Below, piece by piece: positions 41,343-51,525 of a DNA stretch of 64,000 nt. The notes under the pieces are model-generated. The model was not told the origin of the DNA, searched no databases, and saw nothing but the letters and a program-made list of their open reading frames with translations. Each line of letters begins with the position of its first letter. The stretch's first letter is position 1. Position numbers and translations under genes: made by a program. The stretch comes from Mastigias papua. Its lineage: Eukaryota; Cnidaria; Scyphozoa; Rhizostomeae; Mastigiidae. The DNA lies in contig OZ025280.1 in the NCBI GenBank assembly GCA_964019165.1, positions 10,410,428-10,474,427 of the forward strand. Direction: 5' to 3'.

Positions 41343-41385
41343 GGTCTGGCATAAATTAGCATATAGGGATCTTAGTATATAGAGA
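41343..41385 (-). repeat. Helitron 5'-terminal block of E4
   Basis: Copy of the shared 43-bp terminal block. On the minus strand it follows CTAG at the end of the E3 palindrome directly: GCTAG then TCTCTATATACTAAG. This is the one junction where a canonical Helitron CTAG 3' end and a TC 5' end abut. Confidence 0.8.
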
Positions 41386-41979
41386 CTAGCTTAGTACTGA
41401 TAGCCCGCTAAACGCGTGCTCCCCTTACCCCAGCTCAAAAGTTGTAGATTAGCCTTGGAAAGACTAACGCTGTGCCCCCATAAAAGCTGGATGGTCTACA
41501 TTTTAGATGAGCAAGGATCATAAAAGCTTGCATAGGATCACGAGGTGACATCATTGGCCTCTGTTATGGAGCACATTACCTTCGGTCTTGCATTGTGCAA
41601 ATCGAAGAAACTTGCAAGAAAAATTTGTGCTAGAAATGTTCGGATACCTGCGCTAGGCTACGGGGCTGTACAGGAAAAGGTTGAAAGTCGAAAAGCCCCG
41701 TAGCCTAGCGCAGGTATCCGAGCATTTCTGGCACAAATTTTTCTTGCAATTTTCTTCGATTTGCACAATGCAAGACCAAAGGTAATGTGCTCCATAACAG
41801 AGGCCAATGATGCCACCTCGTGATCCTATGCAAGCTTTTTTGATCCTTGCTCATCTAAAATGTAGACCATGCAGCTTTTATGGGGACACACCATTAGTCT
41901 TTCCAAGGCTAATCTACAACTTTTGAGCTGGGGTAAGGGGAGCACGCGTTTAGCGGGCTATCAGTACTAAGCTAGTCTC
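41382..41979. repeat. 598-bp palindrome with indel-free arms (3' terminus of E3)
   Basis: The outer ends are GAGACTAGCTTAG and CTAAGCTAGTCTC. Position pairs keep the constant sum 83361 at both the outer foot and the loop edge, so the arms contain no net indel over 286 bp each. The loop is 41668-41693. Mismatches are few. The arm sequence is close to that at 25363-25949 but the loop is in the opposite orientation. The outermost four bases overlap the TCTC start of E4. Confidence 0.95.
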
Positions 41980-44265
41980 CTGTATATGAAATAAGCACAT
42001 AATTGCTCAAACTGTTCTTTACATGAGACATTAGTGAACAACGTCACATATTGTCTCCTGCATACTTCAATTCTAACGTAGATAGTGTTGTAAAATCTAG
42101 CGGTATAACTGTGACAGTCTATAACATATACAATATAGCCCATCAACTGACAGGAATGACTACGGCTATGACCTAGTGGGTGATCACAAATCTTCTCTAC
42201 ACAGGTACACAATTAAATCTGAGCCATAAACCTGTAATATGGTTGCATCCAGTAATCCTTTGGTAACTGGTATATTAGCTTTCTTTAGCCATTAAATTAG
42301 CTTGTATCGAATTATCATAGCTCAGAGGACTCCATAGTGTTACTTCATAAAAATAAAAGAATACTGATATGTACAGGTAACATGCTATGCAATATTAATC
42401 TTCAAATCGGGTTTCGATTAATTACAGTATTTGGGGTGGGGGGAGTTGATAGTAGGGGCTCGGAGAAATCAAGTTTACACAATAGAGATGATCATGCTAT
42501 CTAATAGTAAGTAATCCCTTTAAACTGAATTATCATGTACAGAATGGTCTATGGAAATCATTAATGGAATTTATAGCAACTGTTTTCCAGCAAAGAAACA
42601 TTCAGGATAAAGGAACCCCTAATTTGACTCCTCAAAAGTTACACTACGATCCATAGTGAAAAGAACTACAAAGTGCTGTAAATAAAGAGTTGTGGGAGTC
42701 AGCTACAAACGTTACTGGAAGTAAGTAAGGCATCATCTACAGGGACTGAGAGTAATATGAAACGCCCCTCAATATTTTGGAGAGAATGCACACGATTGTT
42801 TCCACAACTAATGCAAGAAAAAGAAACAGAGACAGAGTATCGAACTGCAATAATCCACAGACTAAATTTGATAACATCCTTGCTCTAGCCTAAAATAACT
42901 GTGTTGCAAACATAAAGAGGTATGTAGAAGTTACAAACAACATCTTATCTGTGAACAATGTCCGAGTTGCCTAGCATAGCGACATCCTTTCCTCCAACTG
43001 ATGCGTATAAGCTAACACTGAACAGCACTCTATAAATCTTAGCAATTATTAATCAGTCCAGTGGATTCTACCAAAGAACTTCCAGAACTCTCTGCAGTCT
43101 CAAATCTATAATGTAGTTGTTCGGAAACAAAGGATCAAATGTATCTGCGATCGTGAGATGAACTTGGGAATCCCCTCGTGTGTCTCTAGAGAAACTACAC
43201 CAGAATGAAGATTGAAGGATTCCACAAAGCTATATGGCTAACACTCAAGAAATTTAGCAAGTCATGTAGTTTGCTTGTAATCACACTTGAAATGAAAGAT
43301 GAATAGCAGCCTCTTCATTACTTAAACCATAAGGGGGAGGGCTAAAAACCTTTCAGAGTTATAATAGATAACACAGCGAACAACCTCATACAGAAAAAAC
43401 ACGGTAAAACTTTGGAAGTTAGAGAAAACAATTTCAGTACGCTACTGGTTGATATTTTACCACGCCTTACTTTATTTTCTTCAAAATAAAACTGGGACTT
43501 CACATCATGCAAAAACAACCCAAACTGAAAACTTCCCGAATGTCATCCCATTTCAGGTAATAAAGCGTAAGAAATAAGCGAAATACACCATAATATACCA
43601 CAAAATACAACATGAAAATATCCTCTATATGGTTTATCACAACTTACCTGCAAAAGCACTATGGTTTAGCAGAGAGAATGAAACAGCCCAGGAAGATCTG
43701 TCATAGCGATATCACCCTCGAAAGGTAGGATTCCTTGGCAAATGACATCAGGCGAGAACATCAGTGAACTGGAAGCAGACCGACAAAATTACCCTCCAAG
43801 TCACACAGCAACTATATGGTAGTAATGGTTCGCAACTGTAGAATACGGATGAAATGGACAAAGGAGATACAAGAAATCTTACATCAACCCATTGCAGGAA
43901 AATAGAGCAGGCTTACCAGGGGAACAGCAACCAAAGTCTCCTCGCGATAACACATACAACTACTTAGTCCTACATGACCGCTTGCAAAACTGACAACACG
44001 CGGTCCAGCAGGGAGGAGTAACAGTATTGCTGTGAATGGCGATGGGAAGAAAGTTGAATAACTCGGTGAGAAAAAATGATAAAAATCATATCTCTTCTTA
44101 TGTAAGTAGTAGACCCAAGTGGCTACCCTCAACAGAAATCTGGGGGCCATTGGACGACTACCCTGGGAGGAGATCGTGTGCGCGTAATCAGGTCACGTGG
44201 TACAATTTAGAGGAATCTGATTGGTTTGGCATAAATTATCATATAGGGATCTTAGTATATAGAGA
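41386..44265 (-). mobile_element. Helitron E3: non-autonomous element with giant 3' palindrome
   Basis: On the minus strand it begins TCTCTATATACTAAG at 44265 and ends with the 598-bp palindrome and GCTAG at 41386. Its total length, about 2.88 kb, is close to that of E5 (about 2.87 kb). The body 41976-44222 is homologous to 25950-28187 nearly end to end. It has no coding capacity. The pair E3/E5 looks like one non-autonomous subfamily made of leader sequence plus the terminal palindrome. Confidence 0.65.
44223..44265 (-). repeat. Helitron 5'-terminal block of E3
   Basis: Third copy of the 43-bp terminal block, closest to the E5 copy (GGTTTGGCATAAATTATC on the plus strand). About 80 bp on its inner side (GGGAGGAGATCGTGTGCGCG) are also shared with E5 and, more weakly, with E2 and E4. 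Confidence 0.8.
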
Positions 44266-44306
44266 AGTTTTTTGATAGCCCGCTAGACGCGGGCTATCAA
44301 AAAACT
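44266..44306. repeat. Perfect 18-bp stem hairpin (3' terminus of E2)
   Basis: AGTTTTTTGATAGCCCGC, loop TAGAC, then the exact complement. This is the compact form of the Helitron terminal dyad. On the minus strand it is followed by TCTCTATATA (start of E3). On the plus strand it is followed by GCTAGTCTTC. Confidence 0.95.
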
Positions 44307-44329
44307 GCTAGTCTTCATCATATCAATAG

Positions 44330-45790
44330 GGAATACATGGTGTCTAAAATCCCATAGACGTGCATAACATATAACATATTGTGCATAACACCTCATGTGT
44401 CCATACAATACAAATAATATACTACATATACAGCTGTGTATAACTTGAAATTGAATAACTTTCACTGCTATTTGGAGTAAACTTACCAAATGAAATGTGT
44501 GCTGCTAGTTTGTACTAATTCCTTACCATACCACAATCACATGCATTCTCAAGCATGGAAATCAATTCTAACATAGTGAGTCTAGTATTAGATAGCAGGG
44601 TAAATTTATAGTGTATTGAGGTTAAATAGTGTACAGAACATTGGTGTCTCCATAGAATACAGATAATATACTACATATATAGCTGTGTATGAATGACAAT
44701 GAATAGCCTTCACTGCCATCTGCATGAAAGTTACCAAATGATTATATGTGGTGCCAATGTGTACTACTTAATCCCTCACAATAGTACAACCACATGTCAC
44801 CTGTATTTATATGCATAGAAATCAATTCTAACCTAAGGAGTCTAGTATTAGGTAGCAGGGTAAATTTATATTGTATTGAGGTTAAATAGTGTACAGAACA
44901 TTGGTGTCTCCATAGAATACAGATAATATACTACATATACAGCTGTGTATAAAATGAAAATTAATAACTTTCACTGCTATTGGGAATAACCTTACCTAAT
45001 GAAATGTGTGCTGCTACCTTATACTAATTCCTTGACATACCACAATCACATGCATTCTCAAGCATGGAAATCAAGTCTAACATAAGGAGTCTAGTTTTAA
45101 GCAGCAGGGTAAATTTGTATTGTACCAAGGCTACATAATGTGCAGAACATTAGTGTCTCCATAGAATACAAATAATATACTACAGATATAGCTGTGTGCT
45201 AATGAGAATGAAAAACCCGCACTGCTATTTGCATTAAGGTTACCAAATGATTATATGTGGTGCCAATGTGTACTACTTAATCCCTCACAACAGTACAACC
45301 ACATGTCACCTGTATTCATATGCATAGAAATCAATTCTAACCTAAGGAGTCTAGTACAATGTAGGAAGGTAAATTTGCAGTGTAGTACAGCTTAAATATT
45401 GCATATGACTTGAAATACATGAGTGCAACTGCCATGTGGTCATAAGCATTAATTTTTCTAAATCTCCTACATTGTGGTAATGGAAAGATATAATATATTG
45501 TCTCTTGCATCTTTTTTTTCATACAATACAATACTCTGCTACATATGTTGCTGTATATCAATACACATGAATAACCTTCCCTACTATTTGAAGTAAGACT
45601 GACATAAAAAAAATATGAGCCAATAGCTTGTACTATGACAGCCCTTAAAACACTATCAATTATAGGTACACATATTGGCATGGATATGACCTGGTTACCT
45701 GAGGAGTCTAGTACAATGTAGCAGTTTACCAGTTGGTTGTAACCACTAATCATCTCCCATCAAATAACACTAAATTAATCAAACTCTATA
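44330..45790. repeat. Tandem repeat of about 255 bp, alternating two unit types
   Basis: Landmarks (AATCAATTCTAAC or a close variant) are at 44560, 44820, 45069 and 45329, spacings 260, 249 and 260. Units alternate between an AGCATGGAAATCAA type and a TGCATAGAAATCAA type, giving a dimer period of 509 bp. Diverged units extend to about 45790. Shared phrases include CATAGAATACAGATAATATAC. Confidence 0.9.
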
Positions 45791-45943
45791 CAATATTATA
45801 TTATGTAGTGTCTCTCTAAATGCAATGATATATTTTACTGGATATATAACTGTGTATGACCTAAAACAAATAACTCACACAGCTCTCTGGATATACAGTT
45901 AACAAATGAATACATGTGGTGATTGAATTTACTGAGTCCTACA

Positions 45944-45978
45944 CATCATCATCATCATCATCATCATCATCGTCATCG

Positions 45979-46012
<34 letters not shown>
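45944..46012. repeat. (CAT)n microsatellite
   Basis: About 23 CAT triplets with two CGT interruptions in the middle, within E2. Confidence 0.98.
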
Positions 46013-48470
46013 AATTTTAATTTAACTATTATATTCAATTGTCAACTTGTGGATACAAATAAAGTCTAATCATTAACACTGTGTCATAGATAAAGGTTTC
46101 CATCCAAATGTAAATGCAAGATTGTCTCTGTCATCTGGTATATTATTCTTCTCTAATCTCACATAAAATTCTGCAAGGGGCATAAAAACTTAGCAACTAT
46201 ACAATTTTAATACCTCAAAGGACTCCATAGCTTGTGGTCACAGAATTAAAATAATATCAAATACATAATATATATTATACCCTCATATAATAACTGCAGA
46301 AGTGCTTATTGCATGACTGAGTGATACACTGTACAACATGAATAACAAAATCAGATTTCACCAAGAAATAGTAGTTGCAGGAAGGGGGGGGGGGGTTGAC
46401 AATACACATGATGTTGCTAGGTACTACTTATTCATGCCTGAAATCTATATCATCATGTGCAGAATGATCTATGGAAATCAGAAATGGTATCTGTAACATA
46501 TGATCTCAGACAGAAAGGGACATATCTCCCAGCAAATACACAGTCTTCATAAGAGGAGAATGTATCTTCACTACACACAAATAATACTACTATACACAGT
46601 GAAAACTACCTTGACCCTGATGTAAAAACTAAGGTAATATATAAAGTAATACAGTGATTAAGTTCCCATATATGGGGTACTTAAATACATACACAAACAT
46701 GTATCCATTAAAACTGGAAGAAAACCAAACGGGAAAGCAGAGCTATTAAGCTACACTGCTGCAACAGACTACATTAAGCAAAACTTTAGCTTTGGTGTAG
46801 ACTGACTGTGTGGCAAGGCTAAATGCTAATTAGAATTGAATAGCAATATCAAAAACGTAAACATAACGGCCCAATTATGAGAGATCTTGAAATCCAATAT
46901 ATGAGTTTAAACTAAAGGGGGAAGAGCATGGTACACATCCCTAGTATAACAGGGTGTAATACAGCAGAAGCTTATGAATACCATAACTAAACATTAGCAG
47001 TGGCATAACGGCAATTTTAAAGCGAAAAGCAAGCGAGCCTAAATACAGTTGGTTAGATGATAATGCCCCCCCACCCACCACAACAGGGCAATGTCATGAG
47101 CTCTCGATCAAAATCCCGTAAACAAAGTCGTGTTAAAGGCAATAAAAGTAACCATTCTCAGGACTACATACTTACAAAGCTATATGATGTAATCTGAGAT
47201 CAAATAAACCATTTAGCCATTGCCTTTGACTTAATCTGATGCTGTCTCATTCCTTTATATTTTATTGTGCAGCAGAAACATACTAATAAATCCTAGTGCC
47301 GTAAGGAATAATACCGTCAGTGCCTCGTGAATTTTGCTATCAAACTGTAGTAGCAGTATCACGCTGATTTAAAACGAAAAACGAACGGAACTTGAAGGAA
47401 CATAGTCTAGATACCAAAGCGTGCTAGGCAAACTGACAGAAACTCGCTCCAAATCTGGCAAATAACAACATTGACAACTATCAAGAACAGTCACTGTAGG
47501 TTAGCTTCTCTTACAAAAGTATATTGAAGCATTTGAAAGGGAAGAAGCCGCTTACCTCTTAGACAATGCATGAAACTCGAACCTACATTGCTAACTTGAC
47601 AATCGCATCTGTGGAAACTCCTTCAACCACGAACATGCGGTCTTGCATGCAACCTATTGTTCCGACACAAAAGGACTGCTCTCGTAAGATCAATGCTGGA
47701 GTCATCTCGAATTTCAGCGCCACGTACAACAGAATCAAAAGTCAATTGCATTAAAAAGGCAGAGGGGTACTACCAAACAAACCTACAAAGTAATTTATAA
47801 CCAATTCAGACTCAATCTTTTAGTACAAATCACCAAAGGATAAAGAGTAATCATAGTCGCCGTTCACAAAACACCCACGGGAACTGGATTTGATTCGATT
47901 GAAACTGAGCTTGGCAAACCCCACAAATGTATTCAATTTAGACACAAAAAGACAACGGGTTAAGCTAAACCAATTCAAAACATATCTGTTAGCACAACTC
48001 ACCGAAGGCTAGAGAGTAATCACAGTCGCCATTGACAAAACACCCTCGGGCATTGCATGTGAGTCGATTGAAACTGAGCCTGGCAAACCCCATACACTGT
48101 AGTCAGTCTAGAAACGAAAAGAAAATGAATTACAACAAATGACAACGTACATTTTAATAGATTTTATAGTAATTTATAACACCTACCATGTCATGAGGCG
48201 CGCACTTTCATAACATGATCGTGGAATTTCCTTGAGAATCGGTGTAAACTCTGGTCGAAACTCTACAATAAAATGTACAAAGAATAAATACGACCTCACA
48301 ACAAATATCAATGGGCTTATTACAACATTTATAACAACTTACATAAGCAGTTTCCAAGTGACGCCAGGTTGAGAATCCATTGCCCCACGGTGATAGCTCC
48401 GATTTCATCTAAAGTGACTCGCAGAAAGTTCTAACGATTGTCCTACACCTAGAATCAAAATTAAACATCA
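46013..48470 (-). other. E2 internal noncoding region
   Basis: No gene is supported. Contents seen: a G run at 46384-46395; the shared motif ATCATCATGTGCAGAATGAT at about 46449-46468; a candidate splice donor on the minus strand (AAGAG then GTAAGCGG, intron from 47555); and two similar copies of a stretch reading AACTGAGCTTGGCAAACCCC, at about 47900 and 48070. Confidence 0.5.
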
Positions 48471-48493
48471 GATCAACGTGAAGTCGAGAAAAC

Positions 48494-49309
48494 CCCTCGC
48501 TCATAGCGGCACACATGGTCTAACTGCATGAGCATGATTTAGTAGCAAAACAGTGACTATTTAGCACAGAATATGACAGGGGCCTCGCGCAATCTGACAC
48601 TGCAAACAGCCATGCATGCAACCTCGTGGGAAGTTCTCAACAATATCTCAGGTAAAAGTCGAAAAAGTAAACAATCAATAAAGGAGAGAGAGGGGCTACC
48701 ATTAATCGATTCATGTAAGAGCACGAAGAGGACTCACCTGCCGCATGATCAAGTCTTTCTCCTAGAGTCTTCAAGCGAATCTACAATCTGCGAACACTCC
48801 CTAAACTGCTAATCTCTACGTTGAGCACGCGGATGCATCATGTTGCTAGCAGGGGAGGTCGTGCAATACCCACAGTGCAATATAAAGAATTAAATGTAAC
48901 TGTAATTCATATAGAGACAGCTCAACGTGAGACCCCCCGATAAAAATTTGGACGCTCGCAGCTACCGGCTGGAAGGAGCGTCTGTGGTGCAAGAGTGCAG
49001 CCAGAAAACAAAGGAACCCATGGAGAAGGCAATAAGGAGATGGGCACGTGACAGAAACCACACGCGGTGTTGCTTCTAGTGCCTATCGCGAATTTCCGAA
49101 TGCTACATACAGGCTTCAGTATGGAGAGACAACGAACACTGGAATATCTCGAGAACCACAGAAGCTACTGAAACCATTTCTTGAAAGTGGGGTGCGAAAT
49201 CCAAAGTAGAACCCCCAGTGGAATTTGTAGCGATAGCCCCTGGCCCGTTCGGGAGGAGAAGTGTTGTACGTGAATCCCCGTCACGTGGTACAATTCCAGC
49301 CCTGTAATT
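48494..49309 (-). repeat. E2 leader, homologous to E4 leader
   Basis: Matches 40163-41342 apart from the E4 triplication: a single diverged 186-bp unit, then CATGTAAGAGCACGAA, the donor-like CACCTGCCGCATGA, GGAAGGAGCG, TCTCGAGAACCACA and GTCACGTGGTACAAT in the same order. This is the 5' subterminal region of both elements. Confidence 0.85.
48728..48747 (-). promoter_or_regulatory. Candidate 5' splice site in E2 leader
   Basis: The minus strand reads GGCAG then GTGAGTCC, with the intron from 48737, 615 bp inside the 5' end at 49352. It matches the E4 site in sequence and spacing. E2 has no coding exon for it to join, so if used it would make a noncoding transcript. Confidence 0.33.
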
Positions 49310-49352
49310 GGTCTGGCATAAATTAGCATATAGGGATCTTAGTATATAGAGA
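49310..49352 (-). repeat. Helitron 5'-terminal block of E2
   Basis: Fourth copy of the 43-bp block. Here the minus-strand base before TCTC is A, as expected for a Helitron target, but that A belongs to the stem of the E1 hairpin. Confidence 0.8.
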
Positions 49353-49388
49353 TTAACTGATAGCCCGCTAACGCGGGCTATCAGTTAA
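49353..49388. repeat. Perfect 16-bp stem hairpin (3' terminus of E1)
   Basis: TTAACTGATAGCCCGC, loop TAAC, then the exact complement. It shares the ACTGATAGCCCGC core with the giant palindromes at 25363 and 41382, whereas the E2 and E4 ends have TTTTTTGATAGCCCGC. There are therefore two terminal-stem subtypes in the array. Confidence 0.95.
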
Positions 49389-51525
49389 AAACGCTAGTCT
49401 TAATTATATTATTATGTGCTATGAGTGCCTAGAGAGGTGTTAAGAGACAGGCAATGAAGGGCATGTTTGACTTGGTACTTTTTGCGTATGTGGAAATACA
49501 CTCAGTACAGTCTGCTAGAGCCATGTGGATAAATGGAAGATTGTGTGCAATCAATATAGTAATCAGCTGGTAACACAGAAGGTAGTATGTAAGAATACTA
49601 TAATATAGTACAAAAGTAATGTTAACTGATGCTGTAAAAAGATATCATCATGTGCAGAATGATGTATAAAGGTAACTGATGGTAGTTGTAAATATTTGGT
49701 TGTTGTTGGATGCATTGGTGCAAAGCCCAAACACCACGTCAAGGTTGCATCCATGTTTGGGAAAAACGTGTTGTGGCAGTAGGCGAACAGCATGTTGTCG
49801 TCATAACACCGAGGTGCTAGATGCCACTGATGGTGAATGGTTGTGTGCAAGTGGAGAAGCATAATATCAATATGCTGTGAGTGGTTACCAGCTGATATAT
49901 GCATGAATCATACTTGCACGAACTGTTGCTGTGATGGAACTGACATTGAATGTGTTTACACACTCAAGTCAGTGCTATTGGAATAGTAGCGGAAAGCAAA
50001 GTGAACCTAGTAGCACAAAATAAAGTCAATCTATGCAATAAAAACCATTAGAGATGAATGTTGTAATGGGTATTGAAATCTGTGCATAAATGTGATATGA
50101 GTATTGAAATGTATATAAGCATACTATGGTAATTGAATATGAATGGGCACATGAACTGTCATAGGAATCAGTTACTTTCAGATGATATAGTGAATGGAGA
50201 AAGTAGGGCATAAGTGTTGGCAAAAGCGACTGTAAAGTTTATGTGACATACAGTTTCATACAAATGTAATGACTATACATACCATGTATACTTACATATG
50301 ACATCTATTTGGTCACAATGGAAGTGGTTTACAGATAACTGCATGCACCTTGGTACATGGTGCACCAATGTGGGCCATCACATACTGAATCTCAGAGCTC
50401 AAGTGGGCAAACATACGAACATATGAATGCTAAGATGAGATGAGATTCAAGCTAATGAATCCACTATAAAAGTGATCATACCTCCTCAAGTATGTGCAGT
50501 ACTGCATTCAAAAGCTGTGCGATGATGACTCTAGGTAAGTACATCAATGCATCGTTCAGCCAGAAAGAGTCATGGCAGAGTAAAGGCTGTTCATCCTGCC
50601 TGGCATATGCAGTGGTGGTCTGTAATGTATCACTGCAGATCACATGATAGATCCAAGTGGTGCTCACGTGTGCCAAACATACAATGTATGAAATGGCATA
50701 GGCATGAAGGTGCAAAGGCTGTGAGCTACAAACATACCATGGTATATGCTTGCAAGGATCCATCTGCTCTTGACCGCGGTGAATGCGGTATACTCAAGTA
50801 ACAGTCTGGTCTATGGGACTTAAAGTACCCTGTGCTAACAGTACTTGCTATTGTGTAGGAGCATAGCATGAAATAGAAACAGATAGTCTGCACTGACAGT
50901 CCTTATCAAAGTGTGTTTTGTAATCTAAGCATATGACAGTGCAACTTTAAATTATGTTGATAGTGACAATGGCACTTTGCAATGCACATCACTTATTATC
51001 TGGGGATAATCCTTGTGGATAGTCAGGCATTAAATTATTAGCTATAATTATGTATGATTTCTGATATATCTTGTTAGTGAATAAGTTTAGGTAAAAACAA
51101 CCACAATAAGATTGGTAACTGTATGTGGTTCTAATAGGTTTAAAAAATTGAGTAATACATAATTAAGTGTAAGGATAACTGTCAGAAATGAATCTATGGT
51201 AAAAATTTAGACTGCAGGCAGTGGAAGGCCACTAAATTTCTTTTGATATAGAGCTCTTATTGTAAACAGTGGTGAACTGACTGGTATACTTGAGTATGCA
51301 CAGACCAAATGTGGAGAGCGAGTGATCATTTGAAGATGAACCAAGACACCTTGATGTACCCTCTAAACAGTTCAACCTGTTTCCAACAACCCCTCACGAA
51401 CAGGTTAAGAAAGATAGAGAGAGTTAAAAGATGAGGCTAGAGTCATAAGCCAGGGCTTGGGGTGGTGCATGCAGTCACTGTATGGAGAACACCACAAGAT
51501 GATATGGCATCATGTTGAATGATGC
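49389..51525 (-). other. 3' noncoding region of E1
   Basis: Contains no supported gene. Seen in it: the shared motif ATCATCATGTGCAGAATGAT at 49644-49663, and the GTTGGATGCATTGGT stretch (about 49708) that matches the E4 3' region near 28810. The 64-bp hairpin minisatellite of E4 is absent. Confidence 0.5.

Larger units (their letters stand above)
28231..41385 (-). mobile_element. Helitron E4: autonomous-type element, decayed, about 13.2 kb
   Basis: On the minus strand it starts at 41385 with TCTCTATATACTAAGATCCC and ends with the 455-bp palindrome. It carries one complete but broken Rep/helicase gene (34943 down to 30238). The 6.4-kb region 5' of the gene is long for a Helitron and contains a 392-bp direct repeat and a 186-bp tandem triplication. 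The 3' noncoding part (28686-30237) contains a 64-bp hairpin minisatellite. Its 5' terminus abuts CTAG at the end of E3. The boundaries are an inference from shared termini; the gene orientation agrees with them. Confidence 0.65.
44266..49352 (-). mobile_element. Helitron E2: non-autonomous element, about 5.1 kb
   Basis: Bounded on the minus strand by TCTCTATATACTAAG at 49352 and the 18-bp hairpin at 44266-44306. It has no Rep or helicase sequence. The 5' 0.9 kb (about 48470-49352) is homologous to the E4 leader (40130-41385), including a candidate splice donor. The 3' third is a 255-bp tandem repeat array. A (CAT)n tract and a long G run lie between. Confidence 0.62.

Noticed and set aside
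25978..42212. Paired small frames at 25978-26187 and 41967-42212 as a conserved gene
   Set aside because: They lie at the same place in sister elements E5 and E3, are short, and have no recognisable motif; sequence sharing is due to common descent of the transposon.
44266..44306. Intrinsic transcription terminator
   Set aside because: It is a hairpin with a flanking A/T run, but in a eukaryotic Helitron terminus; the same stem recurs at all five element ends.
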